Below are positions 8,252 through 18,300 of a DNA stretch of 64,000 bases, in pieces. How positions within the stretch are numbered: the first letter of the stretch is position 1; the number at the start of each line of letters is the position of its first letter. The notes beneath the pieces were generated by a model. The model worked only from the letters and a program-made list of their open reading frames with translations, searched no databases and was not told the origin of the DNA. Source of the DNA: Prauserella aidingensis (GTDB taxonomy: Bacteria; Actinomycetota; Actinomycetes; Mycobacteriales; Pseudonocardiaceae); NCBI RefSeq assembly GCF_024171865.1, contig NZ_JAMTCN010000018.1:1-64000 (forward strand), given 5' to 3'. The position numbers and the translations under genes are program-made.

Positions 8252-10409
8252 TTTTCGCGTCGCGATCGACTTCGGCACGTCGAGCACCTGTGTCGTGGCG
8301 GCGATCGGGGAACGGCAACCACAGGTCGTCGTGATCGACGGGCAGCCGCTGATGCCGTCCGCGGTGTACGCCCACGGCGACGGCACGCTGTTCGTCGGCC
8401 AGGAGGCCGAACGGCAGGCCGCGGTCGACCCGGCACGGTTCGAGCCGACGCCGAAACGCCGCATCGACGAGGGCGAGCTGCTGCTGGGCGACACGGTGCT
8501 GCCGGTCGTCGACGTGGTCCGCACGGTGTTGTCGCGCGCGGTGAGCGAGGCGCGCAGGCTCGCGGCGAACGCCGACGTCGACCTGCTCGTGCTGACCCAC
8601 CCCGCCGACTGGGGCGCGGTGCGCACGCGACTGTTGCGGCAGGCGGCGTCCGGTCTGGGGCACGAGGTGGCGCTGGTGCCGGAACCGGTTGCGGCGGCGG
8701 TGTTCCACGCCGCGACGTACACGCCCGCGAAGGGCGAGAACCCGGAGAAGACGGTCGCGTTCACCGGCAGTCCCGGCGACACGCTGGCCGTGCTGGACTT
8801 CGGCGGCGGCACGATCGACGTCAGCGTGGTGCGCAGGACGGAGTCGCAGCAGCGGCACACGGCGTTCGAGGTGCTGGCCACGCGCGGTGATCCGCGTTTC
8901 GGCGGTGCGGACATCGACCAGTCGCTGCTCGAACACGTCGGGTCGCTCGTGCCTGCTGACGACCGTGAGGCGTGGGACGAGCTGGTGCAGGGCCGCGAAC
9001 TCGCCGACCGCAGGCGCAGGCGGGTGCTTCGGCAGGACATCCGCGGCGCGAAGGAGACCCTGTCGCGGCACGCCTACACCGACGTGCCGATGCCGCCGCC
9101 GTTCGCGGACGCGCACGTCACGCGTGAACAGCTCGAAGAACTGATCGCCTCACCGCTCGGCAGGGCCGTCGAGTTGACGCTCGCCACGATCGAGGACGCG
9201 AAGCTGCGGGCCAAGCAGCTGACGGCGATCTTCCTGGTGGGCGGGTCGAGCCGGATCCCGATGATGTCGCGGCTGGTGCACGAGCGCACCGGGGTCGTTC
9301 CGACGACGCTCGACCAGCCGGAGACGGTCGTCGCCCGCGGCGCGCTGCGCGCCGTGCAGGTGATTCCCGACCGTGGTGGTTCCGTTCCGGCCGCGCTGCC
9401 GGGACGGGGCAGCGAGACCACGTCGGTCGTCGGCCGGGACGAGGCGAACCGCGCCACGCAGGGCGGGCCCGGCACCTCGGCGCAGGCGGGGTCCAGGCAT
9501 CCGGGACAGGCACCCCAGTCCGGCACACCCCAGTCCGGCACACCTCAGCCCGGTACACCCCGGCCCGGGGCGCCGCAGGCCTGGCACGGTGGGCCGAACC
9601 GGCAGGGACAGCACCACGGCGGTCCGAACCGGCAGGCCCCGACCCAGCACGGGCCGCAGGGCGGCGCGAGTCAGCCCGGGGGAGCCGGGCAGCCGCTGCA
9701 CGGCCCGTCGCAGGCATATCCGCAGAGCGGGCCGCTTCCGCATCAGCCACAGGGTGGTTCGCACCAGCCCGGGCCGTACGGAGCATTCGGCCACCAGGCG
9801 TCGCAGGGGTATCCGCAGCCCGCGGGTGCCCGCGGCGACGGCGGTGACGGGGAGAACGCGCCGAAGCGGAAGCGCCGGGGTCTCGTGTGGTCCGCGGCCG
9901 CGGTGGTCACGCTGTTGGTGGCCGGCGCGGCGGGCTGGTTCTTCTTCCTGCGCGACGACCGACCCCCCGGCACGGAGATCGCGCGGTTCTCCTATTCGTT
10001 CGTGGCACCCGAAGGCTGGCAGAAGGTTCTGGAGGACACGCAGCGCGCGCGGGTCGCATTCGCACCGAAGGACTCGGACGGTTCCGATCGCGTCGTGGTC
10101 CAGCAGATCGAGCAGGACTTCGACGCGGGCGAGCAGCGCAGGCAGCTCTACGACACCCTGCGCGCCGACGCCGACGAGGCGAACTCGCAGAGCCCCGGCA
10201 CGTACCGCAACTTCCGCGAGCACCACACCTACGCCGACAAGGACACGATCTACTACGAGGAGTTCCCGTCCGAGGGCGTGGTCATCAAGTGGTACGTCCA
10301 GGCCAACGGGAAGGCGCAGGTCAGCATCGGCTGTCGCGTCGTGGAGATGCAGCAGCGGCTGGAATCGGGGTGCCACCAGATCGTCGGCACCCTCGACTTC
10401 ACCAACTGA
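8247..10409 (+). CDS. Hsp70/actin-like ATPase fused to a T7SS-associated extracellular domain (ESX-4 accessory protein)
   Basis: The 720-residue product has an N-terminal Hsp70/actin-type nucleotide-binding fold (phosphate loops VAIDFGTSSTCVV at about 5-16 and LDFGGGTIDVSVV; adenosine motif VGGSSRIPMM). A Pro/Gln/Gly/His-rich linker (about 375-530) follows, then one transmembrane helix (about 545-566) and a roughly 150-residue extracytoplasmic domain (EIARFSYSFVAPEGWQ ... GCHQIVGTLDF) like the TIGR03931 T7SS-associated family. It lies between eccC and the WXG100 pair, the position of Rv3446c in M. tuberculosis ESX-4. The role is unproven; it might link cytosolic ATP binding to envelope assembly. 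Translation may be limited by the hairpin over its start. Confidence 0.8.
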   Translation: MTFRVAIDFGTSSTCVVAAIGERQPQVVVIDGQPLMPSAVYAHGDGTLFVGQEAERQAAVDPARFEPTPKRRIDEGELLLGDTVLPVVDVVRTVLSRAVSEARRLAANADVDLLVLTHPADWGAVRTRLLRQAASGLGHEVALVPEPVAAAVFHAATYTPAKGENPEKTVAFTGSPGDTLAVLDFGGGTIDVSVVRRTESQQRHTAFEVLATRGDPRFGGADIDQSLLEHVGSLVPADDREAWDELVQGRELADRRRRRVLRQDIRGAKETLSRHAYTDVPMPPPFADAHVTREQLEELIASPLGRAVELTLATIEDAKLRAKQLTAIFLVGGSSRIPMMSRLVHERTGVVPTTLDQPETVVARGALRAVQVIPDRGGSVPAALPGRGSETTSVVGRDEANRATQGGPGTSAQAGSRHPGQAPQSGTPQSGTPQPGTPRPGAPQAWHGGPNRQGQHHGGPNRQAPTQHGPQGGASQPGGAGQPLHGPSQAYPQSGPLPHQPQGGSHQPGPYGAFGHQASQGYPQPAGARGDGGDGENAPKRKRRGLVWSAAAVVTLLVAGAAGWFFFLRDDRPPGTEIARFSYSFVAPEGWQKVLEDTQRARVAFAPKDSDGSDRVVVQQIEQDFDAGEQRRQLYDTLRADADEANSQSPGTYRNFREHHTYADKDTIYYEEFPSEGVVIKWYVQANGKAQVSIGCRVVEMQQRLESGCHQIVGTLDFTN

Positions 10410-10743
10410 CGCCTCGCTGTCGCACCCCGCGGTGGTCGCGTTCGCGAATCGGTGCTGTCGCTTTCGCAAACCGCAGGCGTCGACGGCGGAAATCGATCGT
10501 TCGTCGGTAACCCGGACGTGTTCCCGCGCGCTTTCGGAAACGAATGCAAATTGCCACCCGGGTGGTTCTGACCTGGACAAACGGTGCCGGTTCCCGGTGG
10601 TTCCGACCTGTCGCGTTTACGGGAGCAACTACTTCCCGAACCCGTGGGACATCGTGGAACCGATCGTGGCAGGGTCTTCGTCGTAGGGTCAGTACCAACG
10701 AGGAAGTACTCGACCGAACCACTTACGAAGGGGGTCATTCCCA
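10410..10743. promoter_or_regulatory. Leader region of the WXG100 gene pair
   Basis: This 334-bp gap carries no convincing gene. It ends with a good Shine-Dalgarno sequence, GAAGGGGG (10727-10734), before the ATG at 10744, and probably holds the separate strong promoter usual for esx pairs. An AT-richer segment around 10540-10630 is the likely promoter zone; no consensus -35/-10 pair could be assigned with confidence. Confidence 0.4.
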
Positions 10744-11061
10744 ATGGCTGGCGGTTTTGCAGGGACACCGGAGCAGTTCCAGAAGGCGTTCCAGGACGTG
10801 TCGGAGACCAGGACCCAGATGGACTCCAACATGCAGAAGCTTCGCTCGAACATCGAGGCCACCTCGGCCGGTTGGCAGGGCGAGGCTGCCGGCGCGTTCC
10901 AGAACGTGATGGCCGCGTTCGACGAGAAGAACATGAAGCTGAACCAGGCGCTGCAGGACATCGCCGACCTGCTCCAGCAGTCGGGTCACAAGTACCAGCA
11001 GGCTGAGGAGGAGCAGAACTCCGCCATCAGCAACATCGGCAACGTCCTCGGCGGCCTCTGA
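10744..11061 (+). CDS. esxU: WXG100 secreted protein, CFP-10-like (EsxU position)
   Basis: Small secreted helical-hairpin protein of the ESX-4 system (105 residues). It has the WxG turn W44-Q-G46 between two amphipathic helices and the T7SS export motif YxxxE (Y84-QQA-E88) after helix 2, as expected of the CFP-10-like partner that EccC binds. It should form a heterodimer with the next gene product. The ATG is preceded by GAAGGGGG. Its place between the Hsp70-like gene and the second WXG100 gene matches esxU of M. tuberculosis; the symbol is assigned on position. Confidence 0.9.
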   Translation: MAGGFAGTPEQFQKAFQDVSETRTQMDSNMQKLRSNIEATSAGWQGEAAGAFQNVMAAFDEKNMKLNQALQDIADLLQQSGHKYQQAEEEQNSAISNIGNVLGGL

Positions 11062-11121
11062 GCAGGCGATTCCACGTCCTGATCCACTTCATTTCTCACG
11101 ACTTCTGGAGGGAAGAACAGC

Positions 11122-11409
11122 ATGTCCGGAATCAAGGTTGATTACGCAACCATCAACACCGCGGCCGAGGACTGCAAGTCCACCGGTGCCGAGCTCGAGG
11201 CCCTGTTCGAGCAGCTGAAGAGCAACCTCGCCCCGCTCACCAGCGAGTGGGAAGGCGAGGCCATGGCGGCCTGGCAGGAGCTGCAGCAGAACTGGAACAA
11301 CTCGCTCGACGAGCTGAAGCAGGTTCTCGCGCAGATCGCGACCGCGCTGCCGCAGATCGCCGACTCCTACCAGGGTACGGAGCAGGGCATCAAGGGCATG
11401 TTCGGCTGA
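11122..11409 (+). CDS. esxT: WXG100 secreted protein, ESAT-6-like (EsxT position)
   Basis: The 95-residue partner of the preceding gene, 60 bp downstream with its own Shine-Dalgarno sequence (CTGGAGGGAAG). The WxG turn is W43-E-G45, the two helices are acidic and Gln-rich, and a C-terminal Y83-QGT-E87 (YxxxE) is also present before GMFG. Length and architecture are normal for the family. A terminator-like hairpin follows within 40 bp, so the esx pair probably ends its own transcript. The symbol is positional (the gene before rplM). Confidence 0.88.
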   Translation: MSGIKVDYATINTAAEDCKSTGAELEALFEQLKSNLAPLTSEWEGEAMAAWQELQQNWNNSLDELKQVLAQIATALPQIADSYQGTEQGIKGMFG

Positions 11410-11445
11410 GACGGCTCCGGCTGTCGGCTGACGACGCTGTGTGAG

Positions 11446-11471
11446 GCGGGTCCGGCATCGGCCGGGCCCGC
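11446..11471 (+). terminator. Intrinsic-terminator-like hairpin after the WXG100 pair
   Basis: GCGGGTCCGG (11446-11455) pairs with CCGGGCCCGC (11462-11471) with one mismatch across a 6-nt loop and is followed by CTTTCGC. It lies 36 bp after the esxT stop. Confidence 0.6.
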
Positions 11472-11521
11472 TTTCGCATGTCCGGAGGCGGTGGCACGTG
11501 TCCCCACGGATACGTCGGCAT

Positions 11522-11649
11522 GCCCCAAGGGCACCTTGGCATGCACCCAAGGGCACTGTGGTGGCACTCGATACAGCCACGCGCCGGCGTGCGGATGAGG
11601 GTGGTGGTCGGGCCGGCGGGAGGGGCCCGAATCTTCCCCTCGTTGCCGA
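11522..11649 (+). repeat. Dispersed repeat copy 1, with half arms of the 53-bp palindrome family
   Basis: Two left-arm-like segments of the 53-bp palindrome (GCCCCAAGGGCACCTTGG and CACCCAAGGGCACTGTGG) are followed by about 85 bp ending CGAATCTTCCCCTCGTTGCCG. The same order recurs on the minus strand at 41806-41917 with roughly 80 percent identity by eye. It lies in the 535-bp gap before rplM. The rest of the gap (11650-11944) should hold the rplM promoter and leader; no gene was recognised there. Confidence 0.65.
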
Positions 11650-11944
11650 CTCGCGCTGTCGACCCGGCGTGCCCGTCGAGGGACGGCCGGCACGCCGGCC
11701 TGGTCGAGGTGCCCCGGGGCTTCACTCGGCCGGGGTGGTGCGTAAACTTCCGCGTCGCCGGAGGTCGACGCGCCGGTGCGGCCTGTTGGGCCGCAGGGGT
11801 CGCCGGTATTAGGATGACCGACCGACCCGACCCCGCTTCTATGCTCTCCGAAGCGACCGGGTATCTTCGTAGTCTGTGCGCGTGCCGAGTGTTTGCGGCC
11901 GGCCCGCACGTACCCACAAGCAATCTTGACGACGAGGTAGACCC

Positions 11945-12393
11945 TTGCCCACGTACAGCCCTAAGCCCGGCGATGTCACCCGTGCCTGGCACGTGATCGA
12001 CGCCCAGGACGTCGTGCTCGGCCGGCTCGCGACCGAGGTTGCCACGCTGCTGCGCGGCAAGCACAAGCCGACCTATGCTCCTCACGTGGACACGGGTGAC
12101 TTCGTCATCATCGTGAACGCCGAGAAGGTCGCCCTCACCGGCAACAAGCGCGAGCAGAAGTTCGCGTACCGCCACAGCGGCTACCCGGGCGGCATGCGCA
12201 AGCAGTCGTTCGGCGAGCTGCTGGACCACAAGCCGGAGCGCCTGCTCGAGAAGACCATCAAGGGCATGCTGCCGAAGAACAAGCTCGGCCGTGCCATGGG
12301 TAAGAAGCTGAAGGTGTACGCCGGCCCGGACCACCCGCACGCCGCGCAGAACCCGCAGCCGCACGAGATCACCAAGATCGCTCAGGTGACCAA

Positions 12394-12397
<4 letters not shown>
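11945..12397 (+). CDS. rplM: 50S ribosomal protein L13
   Basis: Structural protein of the large ribosomal subunit. The 150-residue product has the family hallmarks [16 protein letters not shown], the [21 protein letters not shown] loop region, and [29 protein letters not shown]. It begins at a TTG (11945) with GAGGTAG about seven bases upstream; no ATG is available in the conserved N-terminus. The stop overlaps the rpsI start by 4 bases (GTGA), the usual coupling of the L13-S9 operon. Being directly downstream of esxT is the conserved ESX-4/ribosomal junction. Confidence 0.98.
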
Positions 12398-12882
<485 letters not shown>

Positions 12883-12930
12883 CGTTCGGCGAACACTTCC
12901 GGTCGCGTGCGTCACATGCGCGCGCGGCAA

Positions 12931-12975
12931 CACGCGAAAGCGCCCATCCGATACACGGGTGGGCGCTTTCGCGTG
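12931..12975 (+). terminator. Terminator of the rplM-rpsI operon
   Basis: A long stem, CACGCGAAAGCGCCCA (12931-12946) with TGGGCGCTTTCGCGTG (12960-12975), closes a short loop 48 bp after the rpsI stop. Confidence 0.8.
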
Positions 12976-13007
12976 TCCAGGTGCAGCCGCGCAACGTCGT
13001 CTCCCGC

Positions 13008-13133
13008 CGTGTTGCGGATCCCCGGGCCCGTGTTGCGTTTTCCGGAGACCGTGTTGCGGTCCCAGGGGCTCGTGTTGCGGGTTCCGGGGGCCGTGTTGCG
13101 GGTTCCGGGGCGGGCGTTGCGCATGTCGTCGGG
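13008..13133 (+). repeat. 21-nt tandem repeat array R1 (about six units), downstream of rpsI
   Basis: About six contiguous units of exactly 21 nt begin CGTGTTGCGG and end in a C/G-rich half such as TTCCGGGGGC; the last unit is degenerate. The array lies on the rpsI sense strand just beyond its terminator. No spacers separate the units, so this is not a CRISPR. The remaining bases up to glmM (13134-13440) contain short GTGACCGG-type repeats but no recognised gene. Confidence 0.75.
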
Positions 13134-13450
13134 CCGGCCGCCGGTCCTCGGTCGGCGCGCGGCGGCGTCCGCGGGGTCGCCGCGGTGCTCGTGGCCGGGG
13201 CGCGGCCGCCGTTGTGGTGACCGGGTCGTGGTGACCGGTTCGCGGTGAGTGGGCCGGTCGGAGTGCGGAGGGGACCGCGGAGGCGCCCGAGCACGTGCGG
13301 AATGTCGCCGGTCGGGCACCGGCCGTAGCGCAAACGGTGACCCGCCGGTATCGCCCGCGCGTGTGTCGCTAAGTTGTCCGCGCGGCGCGCAGTGCCCACG
13401 GTGGGCTCGGAAGCGTCGTGAGGCGCGAGAAGTTGCAGTTGGAGGAACGT

Positions 13451-14794
13451 ATGGCCCGCCTGTTCGGCACCGATGGCGTGCGCGGTCTCGCGAACAGTGA
13501 GCTGACACCGGAGCTGGCGATGTCGGTGGCTGCGGCCGCCGCGGGGGTGTTGGCGGCTCACGACCGGTCGCACCGTCCGGTGGCGGTCGTGGGACGGGAT
13601 CCGCGGGCGAGCGGCGAGATGCTGCAGGCAGCGGTGGTCGCGGGGCTCACGTCGGCGGGTGCGGACGTGTTGCGGGTCGGTGTGCTGCCGACGCCTGCGG
13701 TGGCGTTCCTCGTCGGCGACCTGGGCGCGGATTTCGGCGTCATGATCTCGGCGTCGCACAACCCGATGCCGGACAACGGCGTGAAGCTGTTCGGCGAGGG
13801 CGGGCACAAGTTGGCCGACAGCATCGAGGACGAGATCGAGGCGGCGCTCGCGGGCCGCGGGCCGGGGCAGGCGCGTCCGACGGGGTCGGAGATCGGCCGG
13901 GTGCGGGACGTCGACGATGCGCTGGACCGGTACGTGGCGCACCTGGTGGCGGCGACGCCGCACGCGCTGTCGGGCCTGAAGGTCGTCGTGGACTGCGCGA
14001 ACGGCGCGGCGTCGGCGGCGGCGCCGGAGGCGTATCGGAAGGCGGGCGCCGAGGTGGTGGCGATCCACGCCGAGCCGGACGGGCTGAACATCAACGACGG
14101 GTGCGGTTCGACGCATCCGGAGCGGCTGCAGGATGCGGTCGTCTCCCACGGTGCGGACCTGGGGATCGCGCACGATGGTGACGCCGACCGCTGTCTGGCC
14201 GTGGACGCCGACGGCACGCTCGTGGACGGCGACCAGATCATGGCGGTGCTGGCGCTGGACATGGCCGAGCGCGGCGAGCTGGCGCACACGACGCTCGTGG
14301 CCACCGTGATGAGCAACCTCGGCCTGCACCTGGCGATGAAGGAACACGACATCACGCTGCGCACCGCGGCCGTCGGCGACCGTTACGTGCTCGAGGAGCT
14401 GCGGTCCGGTGGCTTCGCGCTCGGTGGTGAGCAGTCGGGCCATGTGGTGCTGCCCGCGCACGCGACGACCGGTGACGGGCTGTTGACGGCGTTGCGGCTG
14501 ATGAGCAGGGCCGCGGCGACGGGTAAGCCGCTGGCCGAGCTGGCGGCGGTGATGGAGCGGCTGCCGCAGGTGCTGGTGAACGTCCGGGTCGTCGACAAGG
14601 CGGCGGTGGCGGCGTCGCAGGCCGTGAAGGATGCCGTCGACGCGGTGACCGACGAGCTGGGCGAGGAGGGGCGCGTGCTGCTGCGCCCGTCCGGAACCGA
14701 GCAGCTGGTGCGGGTGATGGTCGAGGCCAAGGCTGAGGCCACTGCGCAGGCCGCCGCCGACCGGCTGGCGGGAGTCGTCGCCGCGGTGGCGTGA
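13451..14794 (+). CDS. glmM: Phosphoglucosamine mutase
   Basis: Converts glucosamine-6-phosphate to glucosamine-1-phosphate for UDP-GlcNAc and hence peptidoglycan. The 447-residue product starts [12 protein letters not shown]. The catalytic phosphoserine is S102 in [12 protein letters not shown], the metal loop DGDADR follows, and the phosphate-binding [12 protein letters not shown] loop is near the C-terminus. The ATG at 13451 has a perfect GGAGG six bases upstream, better than in-frame upstream starts. glmS, the previous step of the pathway, lies 12 kb downstream; the two are separated here by the T7SS cassettes. Confidence 0.97.
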   Translation: MARLFGTDGVRGLANSELTPELAMSVAAAAAGVLAAHDRSHRPVAVVGRDPRASGEMLQAAVVAGLTSAGADVLRVGVLPTPAVAFLVGDLGADFGVMISASHNPMPDNGVKLFGEGGHKLADSIEDEIEAALAGRGPGQARPTGSEIGRVRDVDDALDRYVAHLVAATPHALSGLKVVVDCANGAASAAAPEAYRKAGAEVVAIHAEPDGLNINDGCGSTHPERLQDAVVSHGADLGIAHDGDADRCLAVDADGTLVDGDQIMAVLALDMAERGELAHTTLVATVMSNLGLHLAMKEHDITLRTAAVGDRYVLEELRSGGFALGGEQSGHVVLPAHATTGDGLLTALRLMSRAAATGKPLAELAAVMERLPQVLVNVRVVDKAAVAASQAVKDAVDAVTDELGEEGRVLLRPSGTEQLVRVMVEAKAEATAQAAADRLAGVVAAVA

Positions 14795-14876
14795 CGCCGA
14801 TGACCCGCATCCCGGGGCGCCGCCTCGGGTGACGGGCGCGACCCTCGCGGCGTCGCATCGGGAAGGTGCCCGTGAC

Positions 14877-14892
14877 CGGGGCTTCGGCCCCG
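14877..14892 (+). terminator. UUCG-loop hairpin after glmM
   Basis: CGGGGC-TTCG-GCCCCG forms a 6-bp GC stem with a stable UUCG tetraloop 83 bp after the glmM stop. It is a plausible terminator without a U-run. Confidence 0.5.
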
Positions 14893-14952
14893 TGCGGCGC
14901 TGGTCACGTACCGGCCGGGCGGCTGTTCCCATCCCGTAGACCCGGTCGATTC

Positions 14953-14985
14953 GGTATGTTTCTCTGTGCATCCGTAACGGCACCG
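14953..14985 (+). promoter_or_regulatory. Candidate promoter/operator motif, copy A (cassette A)
   Basis: GGTATGTTTC, then TGTGCA, then ACGGCACCG, about 105 bp before the cassette A start. The same three blocks in the same order precede cassette B at 19261-19292. TATGTT (14955-14960) fits a -10 of the TAnnnT kind. The shared element suggests co-regulation of the two cassettes. Confidence 0.5.
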
Positions 14986-15058
14986 GACGTCATCGTGTTG
15001 CGTCTGAACCGTGAGGGACGAGCTCGACCTGCACGACATGCAACAGGGGGAGGAACCG

Positions 15059-15364
15059 ATGGCCGGTGGACACAACGTAAACCCGCAGAAGCTGGCTGCT
15101 GCTGGGCGTGCCTATGCCCAGGACGGTGGGCAACTGAAGGAGGTCGGCGGAAAGCTGGAGACCGACGTCGGGGAGGCGCAGGTCGGCAAGGCCTGGTCGG
15201 ATACCGCGAAACCGTATGCCGAGGCGATCAAGAAGTACCGCGATGCTGTGACCAAGTACGGCGAACAGGCCGCTGACCTGGGCGACAACATGAAGCAAGC
15301 CGCCAAGGCGTACGAGGACGGCGAGACCGTGAACGCGGAGACCATCGCCTCGAAGGGGGTCTGA
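15059..15364 (+). CDS. Cassette A gene 1: small EspC-like type VII secretion target
   Basis: A 101-residue helical protein resembling the WXG100/EspC superfamily (PF10824-like): N-terminal HNVNPQKLAAAGRAYAQ, a central KAWSDTAKPYAEAIKKY turn and helix, and a C-terminal Y85-EDG-E89 fitting the T7SS export motif YxxxE. The ATG at 15059 is chosen because GGGGGAGGA lies just upstream. It is two bases from the start of the very large gene 2 and is probably its secretion partner, since T7SS substrates usually leave as helical pairs. Its paralogue is at 19355. The family assignment is by pattern only. Confidence 0.7.
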   Translation: MAGGHNVNPQKLAAAGRAYAQDGGQLKEVGGKLETDVGEAQVGKAWSDTAKPYAEAIKKYRDAVTKYGEQAADLGDNMKQAAKAYEDGETVNAETIASKGV

Positions 15365-15366
15365 CG

Positions 15367-18300
15367 ATGGATGACAAGACCTCTGCTGCTCTCTCCGGGG
15401 TGCTCGGCCACGAAGCCCGTGCCGAAGCGGCGCAAAAGGCGGCCAAGTCGATGTTCACCGATGCAGAGCTGAAAGAGATGAAGACTCTGCTCGATGACCC
15501 GAATGTTTCGTCCGAGCATCGCGGGCAGATGCTGATGGCGCTGTCCAATGCGGGCATGGTCAGCCATCAGGAGATCGACAAGTATTCCAACAAGTACGGG
15601 TACGACGCGGAAGACATCAAGGAGGGTGGAGAGGCTCCGCTCGAGAATCTGGTCAATGCGCAGCGGTCTTTGCGCAGGGCGCAACGTGAAGCGCATCAGG
15701 GCAAAATTTCGGATGCGAAGGACAGCCTGCAGGACCTCAAGTCGTACCGGTCTTCGGACCAGATCATCGACAAGGCCAAGCTGATCGTCAAACTCTTCAG
15801 CGAGTTCTACCCGAAGTACACCGAAGTAAAATCTCTCGGCTACAACGCTGATTCCGGCGATCCGGGCAAGCGTGAGATGCCGCGAGCCGAGATCAACGAC
15901 CCGAACTCGGGGCAGGGCAAAGCGGGCGCGACGGCGAAGTACTCGGCGGACGGGCACGAACCGGACGATATTCGGGCAGGCCTGGACGAGTTCCGCGGCA
16001 TCGAGTTCCACTGCTTCTGGCAGGACTCCAATGCCTTCTCGGACACGCACGAGAAGGTCGGTGAGATCAAGGAGTCACTGAACGAGGCTTGGCGGGATGG
16101 AACCGCCGATTGGACCGGCGACGCCAAGGGTGCGGCCGACCAGCGAAACAGTGCCATTGACAAGAGCGCCAGCGACCTCTCGGAGGCGCTTAACACTTCT
16201 GCTGACAGTGTGATGGCCGGCATCGACGCGGTCCGGGAGTGTGTGGCGCAGTACGTCGAGGTCGTACTCGAGATGTACGGGGACGGCAGAATTTCGAGTC
16301 TTGTCCCGTCCGACATCGACACGCTCATCGCAGTGGTCCAGCAGTTTCCTTCTGGGATCAGTCGCCTCGAGGAAATGAAGGACACGAATGTCTTTCAAGA
16401 TATCGCTGGCGGTTTCATGGAGCTCCAGTCGTTCGGGATGCACAGCGGCGGTGTGCCTCGGGGGAAGTCGTCCTTGTTTGATTTTCAGGACTACAAGTTC
16501 GCTGAAATCATAAACAGCGACAACATCAATCAGGAAATTGAGCGTGGTACGCAGGCTCTGCAGGATGCCGAAAATCAGTTGAAGGCTTTTCTGGGTGCCT
16601 ACGAGCAGAAGGCGAAGCAGTTTCACAGTCTTGGGCAGGAGTACGTCGGGGGTATTCAGACCAACTACTCTGAAATGATTAACGCCCTGAACAAGAACCT
16701 GGGGCACGTATTCGGTGACCAGGCGGGCAAGGGCGGTGACAAACCTGCTGTTCCCGCCGGTCAGCAGACGGCGACGCAGACCGCCAATCCTGTCCAGGGT
16801 GGCGGGCCGCCGACGGGTGGTGGACCGCAGCAACCGGGTGGTTCACCTGTCGGCTCGCCGGCCGTGCCTCCGCAGGCTTCGGTCGACCCGGCCGCCGCCG
16901 GTGAGCAGGCGCAGGGAGAAGCCGGTCAGGGTGGGAACGGCCAGCCGAAACCGGGCGACGTGGGCGAGGGGAAGAACCCCGTCACGGGCGGCAAGCTCGA
17001 AACCGACCCTGAGACCGGCGAGCCGTACCCGATCGACCCGGAGACCGGCGAGGCCGTCAAGGACGCCACCGAGCGCGACACACTGACCGTCGAACAGGGC
17101 GACAAGAAGCTCGAACTCGCCGAACCCAACGCCGACGGTGAGATGGCGATCTCCGTCGACGACGGCAACGGGCAGCTCAAGGACTACAAGCTCGACTTCG
17201 GCAACGGTGAGGACGCTTCCGGAGGTGCCCAATCGGGTGGTCCGACGGAGGGTGGCCCCGCCCAGGCCGCTGGTCAGAACCAAGGCCCCGGGGGAGAGGG
17301 CCAGGGCCCGGGCGCAGGCCAGGAACAGAACCCCGGCGAGCAGGACAGGCAGGATTTCGGACCGCAGGGTTCCGGTGACGGGGCCGACGGCGGGCAGGGC
17401 GCCGGCCAGGGCGAGAAGGTCTACACGCCGGACGAGGACGGCAAGATCCGCATCCAGGACGGCGACACCGAGATCGTCGCCGAACAGCCCGACGGACCCG
17501 ACGGCCCGACCACGGTGACCGTCGACGACGGCAAGGGCGAACCCACCACCTACACCCTCGGAGAAGAGCAGAGCGAACCCTCCGCCGCGGGTGGCGGTGG
17601 CATGCGGCCCGGGGGTGGCGGCGCCGAGTTCGCGGGCCGCGGCATGACCGCCGAGCCGGCGGACGTGGCTGGTCGGGCCGACGCCGCCGATGGCGGGGTT
17701 GCGCAAGCCGCTCAGGACGGTGGTCCACAGGCTGCGTCCGACGTGGATGCCGCCGATGCGGGATCGGTCACGGGCGACCTCGGTGCCGCAGGCGGCGGTA
17801 CGCCCGCAGAACCGAGTGGCGACGCGATGCAGGCCGCGGCGTCCGCATCGGCCGCAGGTGGCGCCCCGTCGATGCCCGACGACATGGGTTCCTCCGGCGG
17901 TGGCGCTCCCGAATCCGGTGGGGGAACGCCGGCCGCGGAGCCGTCCCCGGCCGGCCGGCCGGGTGGAGACCAGGCGCCCGCCGCCGACACAGGCAACAGT
18001 GGTGGTGCCGACGACTCCACCTCGCCCGCATCCAGCCTCGGCTCGTCCCTGGGTGACGACGCGCTCGGTGGTGGTTCCGGTGAGGCCGGCGGTGGCAGCC
18101 TCGGGGACGCTGGCATGGGTGACAGTGCCGATGGTGGCGCTGCGGCCGACTCCGGCGACGGTGACAACGGCGGCCCCGGAGGTTCCGGCGACCGCGGTGG
18201 CGGCTCCGGTGCGGCCGGCAGCGGAATGATGGGCGGAGGCATGGGCGGCGCCGGCGGAGGCGGCGGTGGCGGCGACGAGGAACGGCAGAGCCAGTTCGTC

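Noticed and set aside
11762-11944. L13 autoregulatory leader RNA before rplM
   Set aside because: No convincing conserved structure could be recognised by eye; a covariance-model search of this leader would be needed.
12907-13248. Cys/Gly/Arg-rich open frames spanning array R1
   Set aside because: They are translations of the 21-nt repeat (7 codons per unit) with no Shine-Dalgarno sequence or family; similar artefacts appear at every array.
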